Below are positions 33,904-45,919 of a DNA stretch of 64,000 nucleotides, piece by piece. Where the stretch lies: the NCBI RefSeq assembly GCF_001543325.1, contig NZ_CP013355.1, positions 960,001 through 1,024,000 of the forward strand, read 5' to 3'. Source of the stretch: Lutibacter profundi (GTDB taxonomy: Bacteria > Bacteroidota > Bacteroidia > Flavobacteriales > Flavobacteriaceae). A program made the translations under genes and the position numbers. Position 1 is the stretch's first letter. Each line of letters begins with the position of its first letter. The notes beneath the pieces are model-generated. The model did no database searches, was not told the DNA's origin, and worked only from the letters and a program-made list of their open reading frames with translations.

Positions 33904-34497
33904 CTATTCTATTTTGTTTAAGATTTCAGTTAAATTAGCTCTTTTTTTATAGTCGGAATCATAATGAACATAACTTATTCTATGGTTTTTATCTATCATG
34001 TAAGTAGCTGGCACAGGTAGTACATTATTTTCTTTTTCATTATATTCACGAACTCTTTTGAGGGTAAATTCAAAATATTTAGGAACATTCTCTTTAGTAA
34101 CTTTAAAAGCTACTTTATAATCATTCATAATTTTATTATTAAAATCATGAATGATTGAAAACTTGGAATTAAATTTACTTGTAGTTTCTTTAATCTTTTC
34201 AACTTTTTCAGGAGTAACTACAATAACAAATACTCCATTTTTTATAAATTTTTCTAGATTCTCCTGTAAACTAGCTAAATGCTTTTTACAATATGGACAC
34301 CAATTACCCCTATAAAACAGTAATAATATTTTTTTGTTTTGTAAAATTTTATTGGAATTAATTTCAGAATTAAATTGATCAATCCCTCTAATTACAGGTG
34401 CTTTATCTCCAACTTTTAAATAATTATTATCTATTTGTGATGAAGCTTCAACTACAAATAATAACTGAAAAAGTGTTATAAATACAATTCTTATCAT
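33904..34497 (-). CDS. Exported peroxiredoxin-like (AhpC/TSA family) protein
   Basis: A 197-residue thioredoxin-fold protein with an N-terminal hydrophobic signal peptide (residues 1-20) lacking a lipobox, so probably periplasmic. The redox motif is GNWCPYCKKH with C67 and C70, as in the peroxiredoxin-like AhpC/TSA subfamily. The strand LLLFYRG precedes it and a late PATYMIDKNHRISYVH segment contains the cis-proline loop. It may reduce peroxides or serve as a thiol reductase. The next gene upstream (DUF962) lies 59 bases away on the same strand. Function in detail is not determined by sequence. Confidence 0.82.
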   Translation of the reverse strand: MIRIVFITLFQLLFVVEASSQIDNNYLKVGDKAPVIRGIDQFNSEINSNKILQNKKILLLFYRGNWCPYCKKHLASLQENLEKFIKNGVFVIVVTPEKVEKIKETTSKFNSKFSIIHDFNNKIMNDYKVAFKVTKENVPKYFEFTLKRVREYNEKENNVLPVPATYMIDKNHRISYVHYDSDYKKRANLTEILNKIE

Positions 34498-34556
34498 ACT
34501 GTTTAATTTTTAGTTTTTAATACAGTCGTAAAAAAGCATTTGTAATTACAAAACCT

Positions 34557-34877
34557 TCAATCTTTTTCAGAATTTAATGTTATTTTTCCTGAAAAAAATT
34601 CAAAATACATTTTAAAATCAGATCGTAAACTCCACAATGGATACTTAAATGTGGCTGGTTTATTTTTTTCAAAAAAGAAGTGGCCAACCCAAGCAAATCC
34701 ATAACCTACAATTGGAACAAATAATAGCCAATAGGGATTTAAATATAGAACAGCGGTTAAAGTCATAGCCAAAACAAAAGTTGTTCCTATAATATGTAAT
34801 AATCTACAAATTTTATTACTGTGTTGTTTTAAATAAAAAGGGTAGAACTCTTCAAATGTTTTTATTCTTTCTTCCAT
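34557..34877 (-). CDS. DUF962 (Mpo1-like) membrane protein
   Basis: A 106-residue protein of the DUF962/YGL010w-Mpo1 family. It has two hydrophobic segments (about residues 27-47 and 50-70) and the conserved histidines in LKQHSNKICRLLHIIGT and WVGHFFFEKNKPATFKYP. The yeast relative is a dioxygenase that shortens 2-hydroxy fatty acids by alpha-oxidation. A similar lipid role is possible here but unproven. It precedes the peroxiredoxin-like gene on the same strand and follows the TonB receptor gene by about 100 bases. Confidence 0.85.
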   Translation of the reverse strand: MEERIKTFEEFYPFYLKQHSNKICRLLHIIGTTFVLAMTLTAVLYLNPYWLLFVPIVGYGFAWVGHFFFEKNKPATFKYPLWSLRSDFKMYFEFFSGKITLNSEKD

Positions 34878-34974
34878 AAAACTACTTTTAAAAATTCCAA
34901 TTTACAATTAATAATTTACTTTTTATTTACGGTAATTAAAATTTAATGCTTTGTGTATTTTTAACTATTTACAT

Positions 34975-36780
34975 TTAATATATAGCATATTTTGCACTAA
35001 ACATAATATTTCCTTTTGGCATTGGCACTAAATTAGTTTCTGTATAAATAGTATTGAAGATGTTATTAGCTACTACAGAAAATTCAATATTGTTTTTAAT
35101 ACTTACCAAAAATTTTGCATCTACAACACTATAACTCACTCCATCCGTTCTCTCAACATATTTATAAGATATATTTTGACTTAGGGTGGCATTTAATTTA
35201 AAATGAATGTTTGAATTGAATTGATGCTTTATACTATTTAAAGAATAGCGTGTAAATTGTACATTATTGTCTTTAATATTATCTTCAATAAAACTATAAC
35301 TCATCGTTATTTTTTGATAATACTTTCTAATTTTAAAATTATAATTAATTGTGGTTTCAAACCCTTGTGTTAGTACTTCACTAAAGTTTCTCGTCTCCCA
35401 TTTATCTTCCTCATTTTCCTTAGTCCAATCAATTAAGTTATCTGATGTCCTTTTAAAAAGAGCAACATTAAATTGTACTTTTGTAGTTGTATATTTAAAT
35501 CCTAGTTCTTCTGACAAAGCAGACTCAGGCTTTAGGTTTTTATTTCCTTGAGTTGTAGGTCCAATATAAAACATATCTGTAAACGTAGGTACTCTATAAG
35601 TATATCCAATATTTCCATATAACTTAAATTTTTCAGATATACGATAACCTATGTCAATACCTGGGAAAATATTTGTTTTAAAATCAGAATAATAACTTAT
35701 TGAAAAGCCCGGTGTTACATCTACTATATCATTAAATAATTCAAACCGTTGTTCTAAAAAACCTGTAATGGCTGTACGGTTATGATTACCTAAATTATTA
35801 CTAACTAAAAATGTTCTTGACACATCAATTCCTATACCTGTTTTCCCAAAATTAGAATTAAAAACCATACTCGTTTCAGCTCCAATTTTATTAGAGATAT
35901 GTAAATTCCTAAAATAGGATGGATTTTCACGCAAAAACAAATACATATCTTGATTTCTTCTCCAATATAATTTTGGTTTTAGTATAAAGTTTTTCAATTT
36001 ATAAGAGGAAGACACACCAACTAGGCTCGTTTGTGTTTCTTCATACTGATTTTTAAAATTCGGACTTGCGTAAAATCCATTTGCACCAAATTTTCGTTGG
36101 GTAAATGAAGTTATTAAACTATATTTTTTAAAGTTTGATTTAAAAAAGACTGAGGTATTTTCAAAATCTGTATTAAATCTATATCCATCAGATTTTTGAT
36201 AATTAAGCACTAAAAAAGTAACTCCATTTTTAAATTTTTGGCTTAATGAAGTAATTGTTTTTTTATTATTATAGGAGCCATATCCCATACTTAAATTTAA
36301 AGCATCATTTGTTATTTTTTTAGTAACAATGTTTATTGCGCCCGTAAAGGCATTTTGACCATAAATACGAGCTGCTGGCCCTTTAATAATTTCTATTCTT
36401 TCTATACTCTCTAGTGGTAAAATTGCATTCATAGTATGATGCCCTGTCTGAATATCATCCATTTTTATACCATCAATCAACACCAATGTTTGATTAAAAT
36501 TTCCACCTCTTATATATAAATCAGACTGCATACCATCAATTCCTCTACGTCTAACATCAATTCCTGCGACAGTTTGCAGTAAATCTTCAATGTTTTTTGC
36601 TGAAGATTCAATTATATCATTAGCTCTAATAAGAGTAATTGTACGGGATGTTTTAGAAAAAGGCAAAGAAATTCTATTTGATGTAATAGAAACCTCTTTT
36701 AATTTAATGGTGTCTTTTTGTGCATTTATTGAAATACTAAAAAACAGTAAAACAACACTTAATTTATAAATTGTTTTCAT
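34975..36780 (-). CDS. TonB-dependent outer-membrane receptor (BtuB-like)
   Basis: A 601-residue outer-membrane protein. A cleavable signal peptide (residues 1-20, ending SINAQ) is followed by a TonB-box-like start, then the plug domain (about 28-150) with SAKNIEDLLQTVAGIDVRRRG, LYIRGGNFNQTLVLIDG and PARIYGQNAFTGAINIV. The remainder is a beta-barrel of alternating strands ending in a C-terminal aromatic (Tyr). The short size and plug sequence resemble vitamin B12-type receptors. No cobalamin riboswitch was seen upstream and no ABC transporter genes are adjacent, so the ligand is unknown. No CarboxypepD_reg or SusD partner is present, unlike SusC proteins. Confidence 0.88.
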   Translation of the reverse strand: MKTIYKLSVVLLFFSISINAQKDTIKLKEVSITSNRISLPFSKTSRTITLIRANDIIESSAKNIEDLLQTVAGIDVRRRGIDGMQSDLYIRGGNFNQTLVLIDGIKMDDIQTGHHTMNAILPLESIERIEIIKGPAARIYGQNAFTGAINIVTKKITNDALNLSMGYGSYNNKKTITSLSQKFKNGVTFLVLNYQKSDGYRFNTDFENTSVFFKSNFKKYSLITSFTQRKFGANGFYASPNFKNQYEETQTSLVGVSSSYKLKNFILKPKLYWRRNQDMYLFLRENPSYFRNLHISNKIGAETSMVFNSNFGKTGIGIDVSRTFLVSNNLGNHNRTAITGFLEQRFELFNDIVDVTPGFSISYYSDFKTNIFPGIDIGYRISEKFKLYGNIGYTYRVPTFTDMFYIGPTTQGNKNLKPESALSEELGFKYTTTKVQFNVALFKRTSDNLIDWTKENEEDKWETRNFSEVLTQGFETTINYNFKIRKYYQKITMSYSFIEDNIKDNNVQFTRYSLNSIKHQFNSNIHFKLNATLSQNISYKYVERTDGVSYSVVDAKFLVSIKNNIEFSVVANNIFNTIYTETNLVPMPKGNIMFSAKYAIY

Positions 36781-36851
36781 TCATTTAATTTCTTAATTAT
36801 AAAGCGGCAAATCTAAAAATAAGATTTAATGTAGCATACTATTTTAACAAA

Positions 36852-36879
36852 AAAGAGCCGAACAAATGTTCGACTCTTT
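36852..36879 (-). terminator. Terminator of the rpoBC-DUF3467 operon
   Basis: AAAGAGTCGAAC-ATTT-GTTCGGCTCTTT on the minus strand forms a 12-bp stem (one G-U) followed by T residues, seven bases after the DUF3467 stop codon. Confidence 0.85.
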
Positions 36880-36885
36880 AACTTT

Positions 36886-37200
36886 TTATGCTTCTCCAGT
36901 GGGTCCAAAATTCATTGGTATTGGAGGCTGTTCATAATCTTTTATTTCTCCATGACTTTTCTCAAATCTTTTTACATTTTCAGCGAGTGCTTTTACTAAC
37001 CTCTTTGCATGTTGAGGCGTTAAAATTATTCTCGATTTAACTTTCGCCTTCGGTTGCCCTGGCATAACACTAACAAAATCAACAATAAATTCAGATACTG
37101 AATGATTAATAATGGCCAAATTTGCATATATCCCTTCGGCTATTTTTTCATCTAGTTCAATATTAATTTGTCCCTCGTTTTTAGATTTTTGATCACTCAT
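36886..37200 (-). CDS. DUF3467 domain protein
   Basis: A 104-residue soluble protein of the DUF3467 family. It is recognised from INIELDEKIAEGIYANLA, the segment EFIVDFVSVMPGQPKAKV and SRIILTPQHAKRLVKALAENV. Function is unknown. It starts two bases after the rpoC stop, so it is co-transcribed and possibly translationally coupled with RNA polymerase genes. This linkage is common in Bacteroidota and suggests a housekeeping or RNA-polymerase-related role. A strong terminator follows directly, making it the last gene of the block. Confidence 0.9.
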   Translation of the reverse strand: MSDQKSKNEGQINIELDEKIAEGIYANLAIINHSVSEFIVDFVSVMPGQPKAKVKSRIILTPQHAKRLVKALAENVKRFEKSHGEIKDYEQPPIPMNFGPTGEA

Positions 37201-37202
37201 AA

Positions 37203-40200
37203 TTATAAACTTGATTCCATTTCTTCTTTTGAGCCTACAATAATATTATCGTATTCTCTCATACCTGTACCTGCTGGAATTCGTTTACCAACAATTACAT
37301 TTTCTTTCAATCCTTCCAATGTATCAACTTTACCACTAACAGCAGCTTCATTTAATACTTTAGTTGTTTCTTGGAACGATGCCGCAGAAATAAATGATTT
37401 AGTTTGTAAAGAAGCTCTAGTAATACCTTGTAAAATTTGCTCAGCCGTTGCTGGTTTAGCATCTCTAGCTTCAACTAAATTTTTATCTTCTCTTCGCAAT
37501 ACAGAATTTTCATCGCGTAATTGACGAGAGCTAATTATTTGACCTTCTTTTAAATTCTCAGAATCTCCTGCATTCTCAACAACTTTCATTCCATAAATTT
37601 TATCATTTTCTTGAATAAAATCGTTTTTATGAATCAATTGATTTTCTAAAAATAATGTATCTCCAGAATCTATAATTTTAACCTTACGCATCATTTGACG
37701 AACTACAACTTCAAAATGCTTGTCGTTAATTTTCACCCCTTGCAAACGATATACTTCTTGAATTTCATTTACTAAATACTCTTGAACCTTACCTGGCCCT
37801 TGAATATTTAAGATGTCGTTTGGTGTAACAGCTCCTTCTGATAAAGGCATCCCTGCTTTGATAAAATCATTTTCTTGAACCAAAATTTGATTAGAAAGTT
37901 TAATTAAATATTTTTTAATCTCTCCTAATTTAGATTCTACAATAATTTCTCGATTTCCACGCTTAATTTTTCCAAAAGAAACGACTCCGTCAATTTCAGA
38001 AACAACAGCAGGGTTAGATGGGTTACGTGCTTCAAATAATTCTGTTACACGTGGTAAACCTCCCGTAATATCACCAGATCTTCCTGATTTACGAGGTATT
38101 TTAACGATTACCTTACCTGATACAATTTTTTCACCATCTTCAACAATTAAATGTGCACCTACTGGTAAGTTATAAGATCTAATCACGTTATCATTGTCAT
38201 CCATCACTAATAGTGTTGGAATCGTTTTTTTGTTTTTAGATTCAATAATAACCATTTCTTGGAAACCTGTTTGCTCATCAATTTCAACAAGATAGTTAAT
38301 ACCAACTTCAATATTTTCAAACTGTATTGTTCCCGCAAATTCTGAAACAATTACTCCATTAAATGGATCCCATTTACAAATTATATCGTCTTTTTTAAGT
38401 TTTTGACCATTTTTAACAAAAATAGTTGAACCGTAAGGGATATTATTTGTACTAAGAATTAAACCAGTTTTTTCATCAACAACTTTAATTTCAGATGTTC
38501 TAGAAATTACAATATTAATACTTTTCCCATCATTATCAGTTCCTTTAACCGTTCTTAAATCATCAATTACAGCTTTTCCGGCAAACTTAGTTTGCAAGTT
38601 ATTGTCTTCTGAAATATTACCAGCAACACCCCCAACGTGGAATGTTCTAAGTGTTAACTGTGTACCAGGCTCACCAATGGATTGTGCTGCCACAACTCCA
38701 ACAGCTTCACCCTTTTGTACCATTTTTTTGGTTGATAAACTATGACCGTAACATTTTGCACAAATACCTTTTTTAGCTTCGCATGTTAATGCAGAACGTA
38801 CTTCCACTCCGTTTATAGGTGAATTTTCAATACGTTTTGCTATTTCTTCAGAAATTTCATCACCAGAATTAACCAATATTTCTTCCGTAATAGGATCAAC
38901 AACATCATGTAAAGATACACGTCCTTCAATTCTTTCGCTTAAAGTCTCAACAATTTCATCATTCTTTTTAAGTGGTTGTACTATTAACCCTCTTAATGTA
39001 CCACAATCATCTTCATTAATAATAACATCTTGTGAAACATCAACTAATCTACGTGTTAAATAACCTGCATCTGCAGTTTTTAATGCTGTATCGGCTAAAC
39101 CTTTACGTGCACCGTGAGTTGAAATAAAATACTCTAAAATTGATAAACCTTCTTTAAAGTTTGATAAAATTGGATTTTCAATAATTTCACCACCACTAGA
39201 TGTAGATTTTTTAGGTTTTGCCATTAATCCACGCATACCTGTTAACTGGCGAATTTGTTCTTTAGAACCCCTTGCACCTGAGTCTAACATCATAAATACC
39301 GAATTAAATCCTTGTTGATCTTCACGTAAACGTTTCATTGAAAGTTCAGTTAAACGATTATTTGTAGATCCCCAAATATCAATTACTTGGTTATAACGTT
39401 CCTTATTAGTTAGCATACCCATATTATAGTTTACCATAATATTGTCAACCTGTGCATTTGCTTCAGCAATCATTGTATACTTCTCTGGTGGAATGATAAT
39501 ATCTCCCAAACTAAATGATAAACCTCCTTTAAATGCAAAGGTATATCCCATAGATTTCATTGCATCTAAAAACTTCCCTGTAGTTGGAACATCTGTTACT
39601 TTTAATACTTTTCCAATAATATCTCTCAAAGATTTTTTAGTAAGTACTTCATTAATATAACCTGCTTCAATTGGAACAACTTCATTAAATAACACTCTAC
39701 CAACTGTAGTTTCAATTATTTGGTTAACAAGTTCACCTTTTTCATTAAAATCTTTTGTTCTTACTTTAATTCTTGCATTTAAATCAACTTGATTTTCATT
39801 AAAAGCAATAGTAACTTCTTGCGGAGAATAAAAAGTTAACCCTTCTCCTTTTACGTGATATTCAGGAGTAGATTTTCTTTCCTTGGTCATATAATACAAT
39901 CCCAACACCATATCTTGAGATGGTACCGTAATTGGTGCTCCGTTTGCTGGATTTAAAATATTATGAGAGCCTAACATTAATAACTGACACTCTAAAATAG
40001 CTTCAGGCCCTAATGGTAAATGTACTGCCATTTGGTCACCATCAAAATCGGCATTAAATGCTGTACAGGCCAATGGGTGTAATTGTATGGCTTTTCCTTC
40101 AATTAATTTTGGTTGAAAAGCTTGAATACCTAAACGGTGTAATGTAGGAGCCCGGTTAAGTAATACAGGATGTCCTTTTAAAACATTTTCTAAAATATCC

Positions 40201-41477
40201 CATACAACCGGTTCTCTTTTATCTATAATTTTCTTTGCAGATTTAACTGTTTTTACAATTCCTCTTTCTATTAATTTTCGAATTACAAAAGGTTTATAAA
40301 GTTCTGCAGCCATATCTTTTGGAATACCACATTCAGATAACTTTAACTCTGGACCTACAACAATTACAGAACGCGCAGAATAATCTACACGTTTACCTAG
40401 TAAGTTCTGACGAAAACGCCCTTGCTTTCCTTTTAACGAATCTGATAAAGATTTTAGTGGTCTATTAGATTCTGTTTTAACTGCTGAGGATTTACGTGTA
40501 TTATCAAATAATGAATCTACTGATTCTTGTAACATACGCTTTTCATTACGTAAAATTACTTCAGGAGCTTTAATTTCAACCAATCTTTTTAAACGATTGT
40601 TACGTATAATAACTCTTCGGTACAAATCATTCAAATCTGATGTTGCAAATCTACCACCATCTAAAGGTACTAATGGGCGTAATTCTGGTGGAGTTACCGG
40701 TATTACTTTCATTATCATCCATTCTGGACGATTTTCTCTATTTTTATTGGCATCTCTAAATGCTTGAACAACATTTAACCTTTTTAATGCTTCTGTTTTA
40801 CGTTGTTTAGATGTTTCAGTATTTGCTTTGTGTCTCAACTCATAAGATAATTCATCTAAGTCAATACGATTGAATAAATCAATTAAACAAGCTGCCCCCA
40901 TTTTAGCTATAAACTTATCAGGATCATTATCATCTAAGTATTGATTTTCAGGTGGAAAACTTTCAAGAATATCTAAATATTCCTCTTCTGTTAAGAAATC
41001 CATTTTTTGCAATGGTTCCCCTTCTGAATTTGTTGCTCCAGCTGGTTGAATTACTACATAACGTTCGTAGTAAATAATCATATCTAACTTTTTAGACGGT
41101 AACCCTAACAGATACCCCATTTTATTAGGTAGTGATTTAAAATACCAAATGTGAGCTACAGGAACCACCAAGTTAATATGTCCTACTCTATCTCTTCGAA
41201 CTTTCTTTTCGGTTACTTCAACACCACAACGGTCACAAACTATTCCTTTGTAACGAATTCTCTTGTATTTCCCACAAGCACATTCATAATCTTTTATTGG
41301 TCCAAAAATACGTTCGCAAAATAATCCATCTCTTTCAGGTTTATGTGTGCGGTAATTAATAGTTTCAGGTTTTAACACTTCTCCTCTTGATTTCTCTAGA
41401 ATTGCTTCTGGAGATGCTAAACCAATTGAAATTTTGTTAAATTTTTTTACAGTGTATTTCTCGTTTTTTCTTGCCAT
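37203..41477 (-). CDS. rpoC: DNA-directed RNA polymerase subunit beta'
   Basis: A 1424-residue catalytic subunit of RNA polymerase. The N-terminal zinc ribbon [13 protein letters not shown]...CDRCG lies near residues 68-90. The magnesium-binding catalytic loop [12 protein letters not shown] is near residue 475. The second zinc site includes [13 protein letters not shown] near 900, and the trigger-loop and bridge-helix region contains [16 protein letters not shown]. Length is typical of Bacteroidota. It follows rpoB after an 86-base gap holding a 12-bp perfect hairpin (41523-41551) and precedes DUF3467 by two bases. Confidence 0.98.
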   Translation of the reverse strand: MARKNEKYTVKKFNKISIGLASPEAILEKSRGEVLKPETINYRTHKPERDGLFCERIFGPIKDYECACGKYKRIRYKGIVCDRCGVEVTEKKVRRDRVGHINLVVPVAHIWYFKSLPNKMGYLLGLPSKKLDMIIYYERYVVIQPAGATNSEGEPLQKMDFLTEEEYLDILESFPPENQYLDDNDPDKFIAKMGAACLIDLFNRIDLDELSYELRHKANTETSKQRKTEALKRLNVVQAFRDANKNRENRPEWMIMKVIPVTPPELRPLVPLDGGRFATSDLNDLYRRVIIRNNRLKRLVEIKAPEVILRNEKRMLQESVDSLFDNTRKSSAVKTESNRPLKSLSDSLKGKQGRFRQNLLGKRVDYSARSVIVVGPELKLSECGIPKDMAAELYKPFVIRKLIERGIVKTVKSAKKIIDKREPVVWDILENVLKGHPVLLNRAPTLHRLGIQAFQPKLIEGKAIQLHPLACTAFNADFDGDQMAVHLPLGPEAILECQLLMLGSHNILNPANGAPITVPSQDMVLGLYYMTKERKSTPEYHVKGEGLTFYSPQEVTIAFNENQVDLNARIKVRTKDFNEKGELVNQIIETTVGRVLFNEVVPIEAGYINEVLTKKSLRDIIGKVLKVTDVPTTGKFLDAMKSMGYTFAFKGGLSFSLGDIIIPPEKYTMIAEANAQVDNIMVNYNMGMLTNKERYNQVIDIWGSTNNRLTELSMKRLREDQQGFNSVFMMLDSGARGSKEQIRQLTGMRGLMAKPKKSTSSGGEIIENPILSNFKEGLSILEYFISTHGARKGLADTALKTADAGYLTRRLVDVSQDVIINEDDCGTLRGLIVQPLKKNDEIVETLSERIEGRVSLHDVVDPITEEILVNSGDEISEEIAKRIENSPINGVEVRSALTCEAKKGICAKCYGHSLSTKKMVQKGEAVGVVAAQSIGEPGTQLTLRTFHVGGVAGNISEDNNLQTKFAGKAVIDDLRTVKGTDNDGKSINIVISRTSEIKVVDEKTGLILSTNNIPYGSTIFVKNGQKLKKDDIICKWDPFNGVIVSEFAGTIQFENIEVGINYLVEIDEQTGFQEMVIIESKNKKTIPTLLVMDDNDNVIRSYNLPVGAHLIVEDGEKIVSGKVIVKIPRKSGRSGDITGGLPRVTELFEARNPSNPAVVSEIDGVVSFGKIKRGNREIIVESKLGEIKKYLIKLSNQILVQENDFIKAGMPLSEGAVTPNDILNIQGPGKVQEYLVNEIQEVYRLQGVKINDKHFEVVVRQMMRKVKIIDSGDTLFLENQLIHKNDFIQENDKIYGMKVVENAGDSENLKEGQIISSRQLRDENSVLRREDKNLVEARDAKPATAEQILQGITRASLQTKSFISAASFQETTKVLNEAAVSGKVDTLEGLKENVIVGKRIPAGTGMREYDNIIVGSKEEMESSL

Positions 41478-41522
41478 AATATAATGATGGATTCGAATTT
41501 TAAAAATGTAAAAATATAATGA

Positions 41523-41551
41523 ATAGTTAGGAGGAAAAACCTCCTAACTAT
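41523..41551 (-). promoter_or_regulatory. Perfect hairpin between rpoB and rpoC
   Basis: ATAGTTAGGAGG pairs perfectly with CCTCCTAACTAT around a five-base loop. No long T run follows on the minus strand, so it is more likely an RNA-processing, stability or partial attenuation element than a full terminator. Confidence 0.6.
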
Positions 41552-41563
41552 ATATTTTAGTTA

Positions 41564-44500
41564 TTATTCTTCTAATCTAACGTCTAATCCAAGGCCTCTA
41601 AGCTCGTGCATTAATACGTTAAATGACTCTGGTAAACCTGGTTCTGGCATTGGATCTCCTTTAACAATAGCTTCATATGTTTTAGCTCTTCCTAAAACAT
41701 CATCCGATTTTACTGTCAAAATTTCACGTAAAGTACTTGATGCCCCATAAGCTTCAAGTGCCCAAACTTCCATTTCTCCAAAACGTTGACCTCCAAATTG
41801 TGCTTTACCACCAAGTGGTTGTTGCGTAATTAATGAATAAGGACCTATTGAACGTGCGTGCATTTTATCATCAATCATATGACCTAATTTAATCATATAA
41901 ATAACACCAACTGTGGCTTTTTGATCAAATCGTTCCCCTGTTCCTCCATCATATAAGTATGTGTGTCCATATTGTGGTACTCCTGCTTCATCAGTTAGTT
42001 TATCAATTTCATCAATAGTTGCACCATCAAAAATAGGTGTTGCAAACTTTTGTCCCGTTTTTTGACCTGCCCATCCAAGAACAGTTTCATAAATCTGTCC
42101 AATATTCATACGTGATGGTACACCTAATGGATTTAATACAATATCAACTGGAGTTCCATCTTCTAAGAAAGGCATGTCTTCTTGACGAACAATACGGGCA
42201 ACAATACCTTTGTTACCATGTCGTCCTGCCATTTTATCACCTACTTTTAATTTACGTTTTTTAGCAACGTATACTTTTGCTAATTTTAAAATTCCTGCAG
42301 GTAACTCATCACCAACTGAAACTGTAAATTTTTCACGTCTTAAACCTCCTTGTAAGTCATTCACTTTAATTTTGTAGTTGTGAATTAATTCAACAACTAA
42401 TTTATTAAGATGACTATCCGTAGTCCAAGTACCTTTCGTTAAATAGGCAAAATCTGGAACAGAATTTAACATTTTTAAAGTATACTTTTTCCCTTTTTGA
42501 AGTATTTCCTCTCCTAAATCGTTTAATACTCCCTGCGAAGTTTTTCCACTTATTAGTGAAAACAATTTATCTGTTAATACAGAACGTAATTCTTCAAATT
42601 TCGCAGTATATTTACTCTCTAAGTTGGCAATGCTAATTTTATCTTGTGCTCGTTTAGATTTATCTTTTACGGCACGTTCAAATAATTTTTTATCTATAAC
42701 AATACCTCTTAGTGATGGTGAAGCTTTTAAAGAAGCATCTTTCACATCACCTGCTTTATCCCCAAAAATAGCTCTTAGTAATTTTTCTTCTGGTGTAGGA
42801 TCAGATTCTCCTTTTGGTGTAATTTTACCAATTAAAATATCTCCTGGTTTTACTTCGGCACCAATACGAATCATTCCATTTTCATCTAAATCTTTTGTAG
42901 CTTCTTCTGAAACATTTGGAATATCATTTGTTAATTCTTCAGCACCTAATTTAGTATCTCTAACATCCATTGAATATTCATCAATATGAATAGATGTAAA
43001 GATATCTTCTTTTACAACTTTTTCAGAAATTACAATTGCATCTTCAAAGTTATATCCTTTCCAAGGCATAAAGGCAACTTTCATATTTCTACCTAGTGCT
43101 AATTCACCGTTTTGTGTAGCATACCCTTCACAAAGCACCTGCCCTTTTTCAACTCTATCTCCTTTTTTAACAATAGGTTTTAAGTTAATTGAAGTTCCTT
43201 GGTTTGTTTTTCTAAACTTAATTAAATTGTATGTTTTACTATCTCCATCAAAACTTACAATACGATCTTCATCAGTTCTGTCATATTTAATTTCAATGGT
43301 ATTTGCATCAACATATTTTACCAAACCAGCTCCTTCTGCATTCATTAATATTCGAGAATCTTTTGCTACTCTACGTTCTAAACCAGTACCAACAATTGGA
43401 GATTCTGGTTTCATTAAAGGTACAGCTTGACGCATCATATTTGACCCCATCAATGCACGGTTGGCATCATCATGCTCTAAAAACGGAATTAATGAAGCTG
43501 ATATTGACGCGATTTGATTTGGTGCCACATCCATATAATTAACCTTTGTAGGCTCAACTACCGGATAGTCAGCTTCTTCACGAACGATTACTTTTTCTTC
43601 AGTAAATTTTCCATTTTCATCTAAAGGAAGATTAGATTGTGCAAATTTCTTTCCTTCTTCTTCTTCAGCACTAAGATACTTTGGTTTGTTAACAGTGTCT
43701 ACAATACCTTTATTAACTTCTCTATAAGGAGTTTCTATAAATCCTAAATTATTCACTTTTGCAAAAACTGCCAAAGATGAAATTAAACCAATATTTGGTC
43801 CCTCAGGAGTTTCAATTGGGCATAAACGACCATAATGTGTATAGTGAACATCACGCACCTCAAACCCAGCTCTTTCTCTAGATAAGCCTCCAGGGCCTAA
43901 AGCTGATAATCTTCTTTTATGTGTAATCTCAGCCAATGGATTTGTTTGATCCATAAATTGAGATAGCTGATTTGTTCCAAAAAATGAGTTTATAACAGAT
44001 GATAATGTCTTCGCATTAATCAAATCTATAGGTGTAAACACCTCATTATCACGCACATTCATACGTTCACGTATAGTACGAGCCATACGAGATAAACCTA
44101 CGCCAAATTGACTTGCTAATTGCTCTCCAACTGTACGTACACGACGGTTAGATAAATGATCAATATCATCTACTTCAGCTTTAGAGTTTACCAGTTTTAT
44201 CAAGTTTTTGATAATGGTAATAATATCTAATTTTGTTAAAACTTTTTGATTGATATCTTCATTCAGGTTTAACTTTTTGTTCATTCTATAACGTCCAACC
44301 TCACCTAAGTTATAACGTTGTTCAGAAAAGAATAATTTGTCTATAATACCTTTTGCCGTTTCAAAATCTGGCGGTTCAGCATTACGCAATTGCCTGTAGA
44401 TGTGTTCAACAGCTTCTTTTTCGGAGTTTGTTGGATCTTTCTGTAGCGTATTATGAATAATTGCATAATCTGCCATTTCGTTATTCTCTTTATGAAGCAA

Positions 44501-45379
44501 AATGGTTTTAGAACCAGACTCAATAATTTCTTCAATTTGGTCTTTTTCTAAAATTGTATCTCTATCTAATACAATTTCATTTCTTTCAATAGAAACAACT
44601 TCACCGGTATCTTCATCAACAAAGTCTTCAAACCAAGTTTTTAATACACGTGCTGCTAATTTTCTGCCTAAAACTTTTTTAAGTCCACTTTTTGAAACCT
44701 TCACTTCTTCTGCAAGATCAAAAATTTCAAGAATGTCTTTATCTCTTTCGTAACCAATAGCTCTAAATAGCGTAGTTACAGGTAATTTTTTCTTTCTATC
44801 AATGTAAGCATACATTACTTGATTGATATCTGTTGCAAACTCAATCCAAGAACCCTTAAAAGGAATTACTCTTGCTGAATATAATTTTGTTCCGTTTGCG
44901 TGGAACGACTGTCCAAAAAATACTCCTGGTGAACGATGCAATTGAGAAACAACAACTCTTTCTGCTCCATTAATACAAAAAGTACCACTGTGAGTCATAT
45001 AAGGAATTGTACCAAGATAAACATCTTGTACTATTGTTTCAAAATCTTCATGTTCTGGATCTGTACAGTATAATTTTAGACGTGCTTTTAAAGGAACACA
45101 GTAGGTTAAACCTCTTTCTATACATTCTTGGATAGAATATCTAGGAGGATCTACAAAATAATCTATAAACTCTAGTACAAAATTGTTTCGAGTATCAGTA
45201 ATTGGGAAGTTGTCAAGGAAGGTTTTATATAATCCTTCGGTACTTCGTTCGTCAGCTTTGGTTTTAAGTTGGAAAAAATCTTGAAATGATTTCACTTGAA
45301 TATCTAGAAAATCTGGATATTCCATTACCAATTTTGCTGATGCAAAGTTTATTCTTTCGGTGAATTTTTTTGTGGCCAA
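41564..45379 (-). CDS. rpoB: DNA-directed RNA polymerase subunit beta
   Basis: A 1271-residue core subunit. The rifampicin-binding region is visible as [33 protein letters not shown] (cited in part: [20 protein letters not shown]), with wild-type-looking residues. The C-terminal [20 protein letters not shown] and [17 protein letters not shown] segments are conserved. It lies 120 bases after rplL, with an attenuator-like hairpin (45440-45475) in the gap, and precedes rpoC. Length is normal for Bacteroidota. Confidence 0.98.
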   Translation of the reverse strand: MATKKFTERINFASAKLVMEYPDFLDIQVKSFQDFFQLKTKADERSTEGLYKTFLDNFPITDTRNNFVLEFIDYFVDPPRYSIQECIERGLTYCVPLKARLKLYCTDPEHEDFETIVQDVYLGTIPYMTHSGTFCINGAERVVVSQLHRSPGVFFGQSFHANGTKLYSARVIPFKGSWIEFATDINQVMYAYIDRKKKLPVTTLFRAIGYERDKDILEIFDLAEEVKVSKSGLKKVLGRKLAARVLKTWFEDFVDEDTGEVVSIERNEIVLDRDTILEKDQIEEIIESGSKTILLHKENNEMADYAIIHNTLQKDPTNSEKEAVEHIYRQLRNAEPPDFETAKGIIDKLFFSEQRYNLGEVGRYRMNKKLNLNEDINQKVLTKLDIITIIKNLIKLVNSKAEVDDIDHLSNRRVRTVGEQLASQFGVGLSRMARTIRERMNVRDNEVFTPIDLINAKTLSSVINSFFGTNQLSQFMDQTNPLAEITHKRRLSALGPGGLSRERAGFEVRDVHYTHYGRLCPIETPEGPNIGLISSLAVFAKVNNLGFIETPYREVNKGIVDTVNKPKYLSAEEEEGKKFAQSNLPLDENGKFTEEKVIVREEADYPVVEPTKVNYMDVAPNQIASISASLIPFLEHDDANRALMGSNMMRQAVPLMKPESPIVGTGLERRVAKDSRILMNAEGAGLVKYVDANTIEIKYDRTDEDRIVSFDGDSKTYNLIKFRKTNQGTSINLKPIVKKGDRVEKGQVLCEGYATQNGELALGRNMKVAFMPWKGYNFEDAIVISEKVVKEDIFTSIHIDEYSMDVRDTKLGAEELTNDIPNVSEEATKDLDENGMIRIGAEVKPGDILIGKITPKGESDPTPEEKLLRAIFGDKAGDVKDASLKASPSLRGIVIDKKLFERAVKDKSKRAQDKISIANLESKYTAKFEELRSVLTDKLFSLISGKTSQGVLNDLGEEILQKGKKYTLKMLNSVPDFAYLTKGTWTTDSHLNKLVVELIHNYKIKVNDLQGGLRREKFTVSVGDELPAGILKLAKVYVAKKRKLKVGDKMAGRHGNKGIVARIVRQEDMPFLEDGTPVDIVLNPLGVPSRMNIGQIYETVLGWAGQKTGQKFATPIFDGATIDEIDKLTDEAGVPQYGHTYLYDGGTGERFDQKATVGVIYMIKLGHMIDDKMHARSIGPYSLITQQPLGGKAQFGGQRFGEMEVWALEAYGASSTLREILTVKSDDVLGRAKTYEAIVKGDPMPEPGLPESFNVLMHELRGLGLDVRLEE

Positions 45380-45439
45380 TGGACAAAAACTTTAGGTTAA
45401 AAAACTATTAAAATATAAGAACGAATATATACGCAAAAT

Positions 45440-45475
45440 GGTTTAGGTCTAAGGATTGCACCTAAGACCTAAACC
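45440..45475 (-). promoter_or_regulatory. Attenuator-like hairpin between rplL and rpoB
   Basis: GGTTTAGGTCT pairs with AGACCTAAACC, with further pairing CTTAGG/CCT inside the loop. A short T run (ATTTTG) follows on the minus strand. The position matches the known partial terminator between rplL and rpoB in other bacteria, which lowers polymerase relative to ribosomal protein expression. Confidence 0.65.
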
Positions 45476-45499
45476 TTAAATTGTTTAGCGATTGAAAGC

Positions 45500-45874
45500 T
45501 TACTTAAGCTCAACCTCTGCTCCTGCTTCTTCTAATGACGCTTTTAATCCTTCAGCTTCATCTTTAGATATACCTTCTTTAATTGGTGCTGGTGCGCTAT
45601 CTACAATCCCTTTAGCTTCTTTTAATCCTAAACCAGTTAATTCTTTAACCAATTTAACAACTGCTAATTTAGATTGACCTGCTGCTTTTAAAATTACGTC
45701 GAATTCAGTTTGTTCTTCAGCTGCATCTTCTCCACCAGCTGCTGGTCCTGCAACTGCAACTGCTGCTGCTGCTGGTTCAATACCATATTCGTCTTTTAAA
45801 ATATTAGCTAACTCATTTACTTCTTTTACTGTTAAGTTAACAAGTTGTTCTGCGAAATCTTTTAAATCTGCCAT
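45500..45874 (-). CDS. rplL: 50S ribosomal protein L7/L12
   Basis: A 124-residue acidic stalk protein. The N-terminal dimerisation domain (residues 1-35, [19 protein letters not shown]) is joined by an alanine-rich hinge ([15 protein letters not shown]) to the C-terminal factor-binding domain with [20 protein letters not shown]. It binds to L10 and recruits GTPase factors such as EF-Tu and EF-G. It follows rplJ by 45 bases and precedes rpoB. Confidence 0.98.
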   Translation of the reverse strand: MADLKDFAEQLVNLTVKEVNELANILKDEYGIEPAAAAVAVAGPAAGGEDAAEEQTEFDVILKAAGQSKLAVVKLVKELTGLGLKEAKGIVDSAPAPIKEGISKDEAEGLKASLEEAGAEVELK

Positions 45875-45919
45875 TTCTCTTTGTTTAATTTTTATTATTT
45901 AGTTTATTAGTGCACTTAT

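Noticed and set aside
36781-36851. Cobalamin riboswitch upstream of the BtuB-like receptor
   Set aside because: The gap to the next gene is only about 70 bases and shows no B12-box-like sequence; it is too short for the riboswitch.
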